From Paraphaeosphaeria minitans (taxonomy: Eukaryota > Ascomycota > Dothideomycetes > Pleosporales > Didymosphaeriaceae), in the NCBI GenBank assembly GCA_015832175.1, contig WJXW01000015.1:124001-188000 (forward strand): a DNA stretch of 64,000 nt, written 5' to 3'. Made by a program: the position numbers and the translations under genes. The notes under the pieces were generated by a model. That model ran no database searches. It was given only the letters and a program-made list of their open reading frames with translations, and was not told the DNA's origin. This document shows, one piece after another, positions 63,414 through 64,000 of the stretch (positions are counted from its first letter, which is position 1; every line of letters starts with the position of its first letter).

Positions 63414-64000
63414 ATGTCTACTTCGTATAAAGCCGAATTGAGATATGTCGATGGAGGGTGAATTTGGCAAAGGTAGCGTCACAAAGCTTGGAGCTCCTCG
63501 TGCGCTAGCATGTGCTCGATTACCTTCTTGACCAGGTGTAGCGTTGCCAGGTCGCCCCCGAGCTTGATGCAGATTGACCGGTGAGGAGTATTATGGATAC
63601 TCAGCTGATAAGATCACAATAGTAAGGAGGAATGGGCAGAACCATTATTGAGGCTACGCAGCTGTCTGTAATCTCGTGATTTCTTGAGTTATGAATTTAG
63701 TAGGTCGCTTGCATTGAAATCTTTAGCTGAGTGTAATCTGAGTTCCATTCTGACGCCGATTTGTGCCAGTCCCTGGTCCCCTTTTTCCGGCAATGCCAAT
63801 AGATGCGAATATCACAATCGGGGATCTTGACATCGCAGGAATCACGGCATACCCAAATGTGCCAGACTCCAAGCGAACTGCTCTGTAGGATTTCAATGCT
63901 TGTCGTCGATAGAGCAGCCAAAAGACAGATACATCGGCTGGCCGCCAAGGCAATAAGACGTCACCAAACGAAATAACGCAGCTATTCACGTGTCCCATCC
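63414..64000. other. Window end, no confident gene
   Basis: Minus-strand ORFs at 63697-63948 and 63723-63998 overlap in different frames. One has a Cys/Trp-rich segment (LGVWHIWVCRDSCDVKIPDC). Neither is recognised. Confidence 0.35.

Noticed and set aside
1..64000. CRISPR arrays, prokaryotic operons or ribosome binding sites
   Set aside because: Spliceosomal introns and fungal transposons show a eukaryotic genome; no spaced short repeats of CRISPR type were seen.

Overview
The window looks like a piece of a filamentous ascomycete (Pezizomycotina) genome, probably Dothideomycetes-like; that placement is an inference. Supporting signs are short 46-71 bp GT-AG introns with CTAAC/CTGAC-like branch sites, Tad-type LINEs, Fot1/pogo and hAT transposons, Ty1/copia and Ty3/gypsy elements, STAND/NACHT fragments, an F-box/ankyrin gene, an OTT_1508-like deaminase, and a sharply AT-rich block with transition-type (RIP-like) decay next to ordinary GC sequence. 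It is a repeat-rich accessory or subtelomere-like region.

Layout. 1-1.7 kb: 3' end of a Tad-like LINE. 2.3-4.4 kb: a BTB/POZ gene with an acidic repeat tail. 4.9-6.6 kb: a dead Fot1/pogo element. 6.8-12.4 kb: a small LINE fragment followed by an almost complete but frameshifted LINE whose RNase H has lost three of four catalytic acids. 12.4-14.2 kb: small remnants and an OTT_1508-like deaminase. 16.6-19.4 kb: a four-exon SANT/Myb-like gene. 20-22.5 kb: a zinc-finger-like gene and a broken F-box/ankyrin gene.

22.9-34.7 kb is the metabolic part: a six-exon DHA2-type MFS transporter, a 3-beta-HSD/ERG26-like dehydrogenase, a cytochrome P450 and a TauD-type dioxygenase, all apparently intact. Two nearly identical 267-bp inverted repeats (25.1 and 32.8 kb) enclose the dehydrogenase, the P450 and dead hAT, NACHT and STAND pieces; the MFS and dioxygenase genes lie just outside. 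The four intact genes could form a small export and oxidation pathway for a sterol- or terpenoid-like substrate (inference).

35.4-38.0 kb: a nearly intact pogo-like element. 38-55 kb: an AT-rich nest. It contains an AT-rich Ty1/copia element whose middle (39.2-40.5 kb) is inverted between two 783-bp inverted LTRs, a separate solo LTR inside that segment, a decayed Ty3/gypsy element, and inserted in the gypsy chromodomain a young complete Ty1/copia element (45267-50447, 195-bp LTRs, CTAAC target duplications). In that element gag and pol share one frame, separated only by a UGA-CUA stop. A second AT-rich copia fragment lies on the minus strand at 52.9-54.1 kb.

55-64 kb: mostly decayed or poorly supported genes, a candidate small secreted Cys-containing protein, and a third LINE fragment. 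I saw no CRISPR array, rRNA or tRNA gene; tRNAs were not searched exhaustively.
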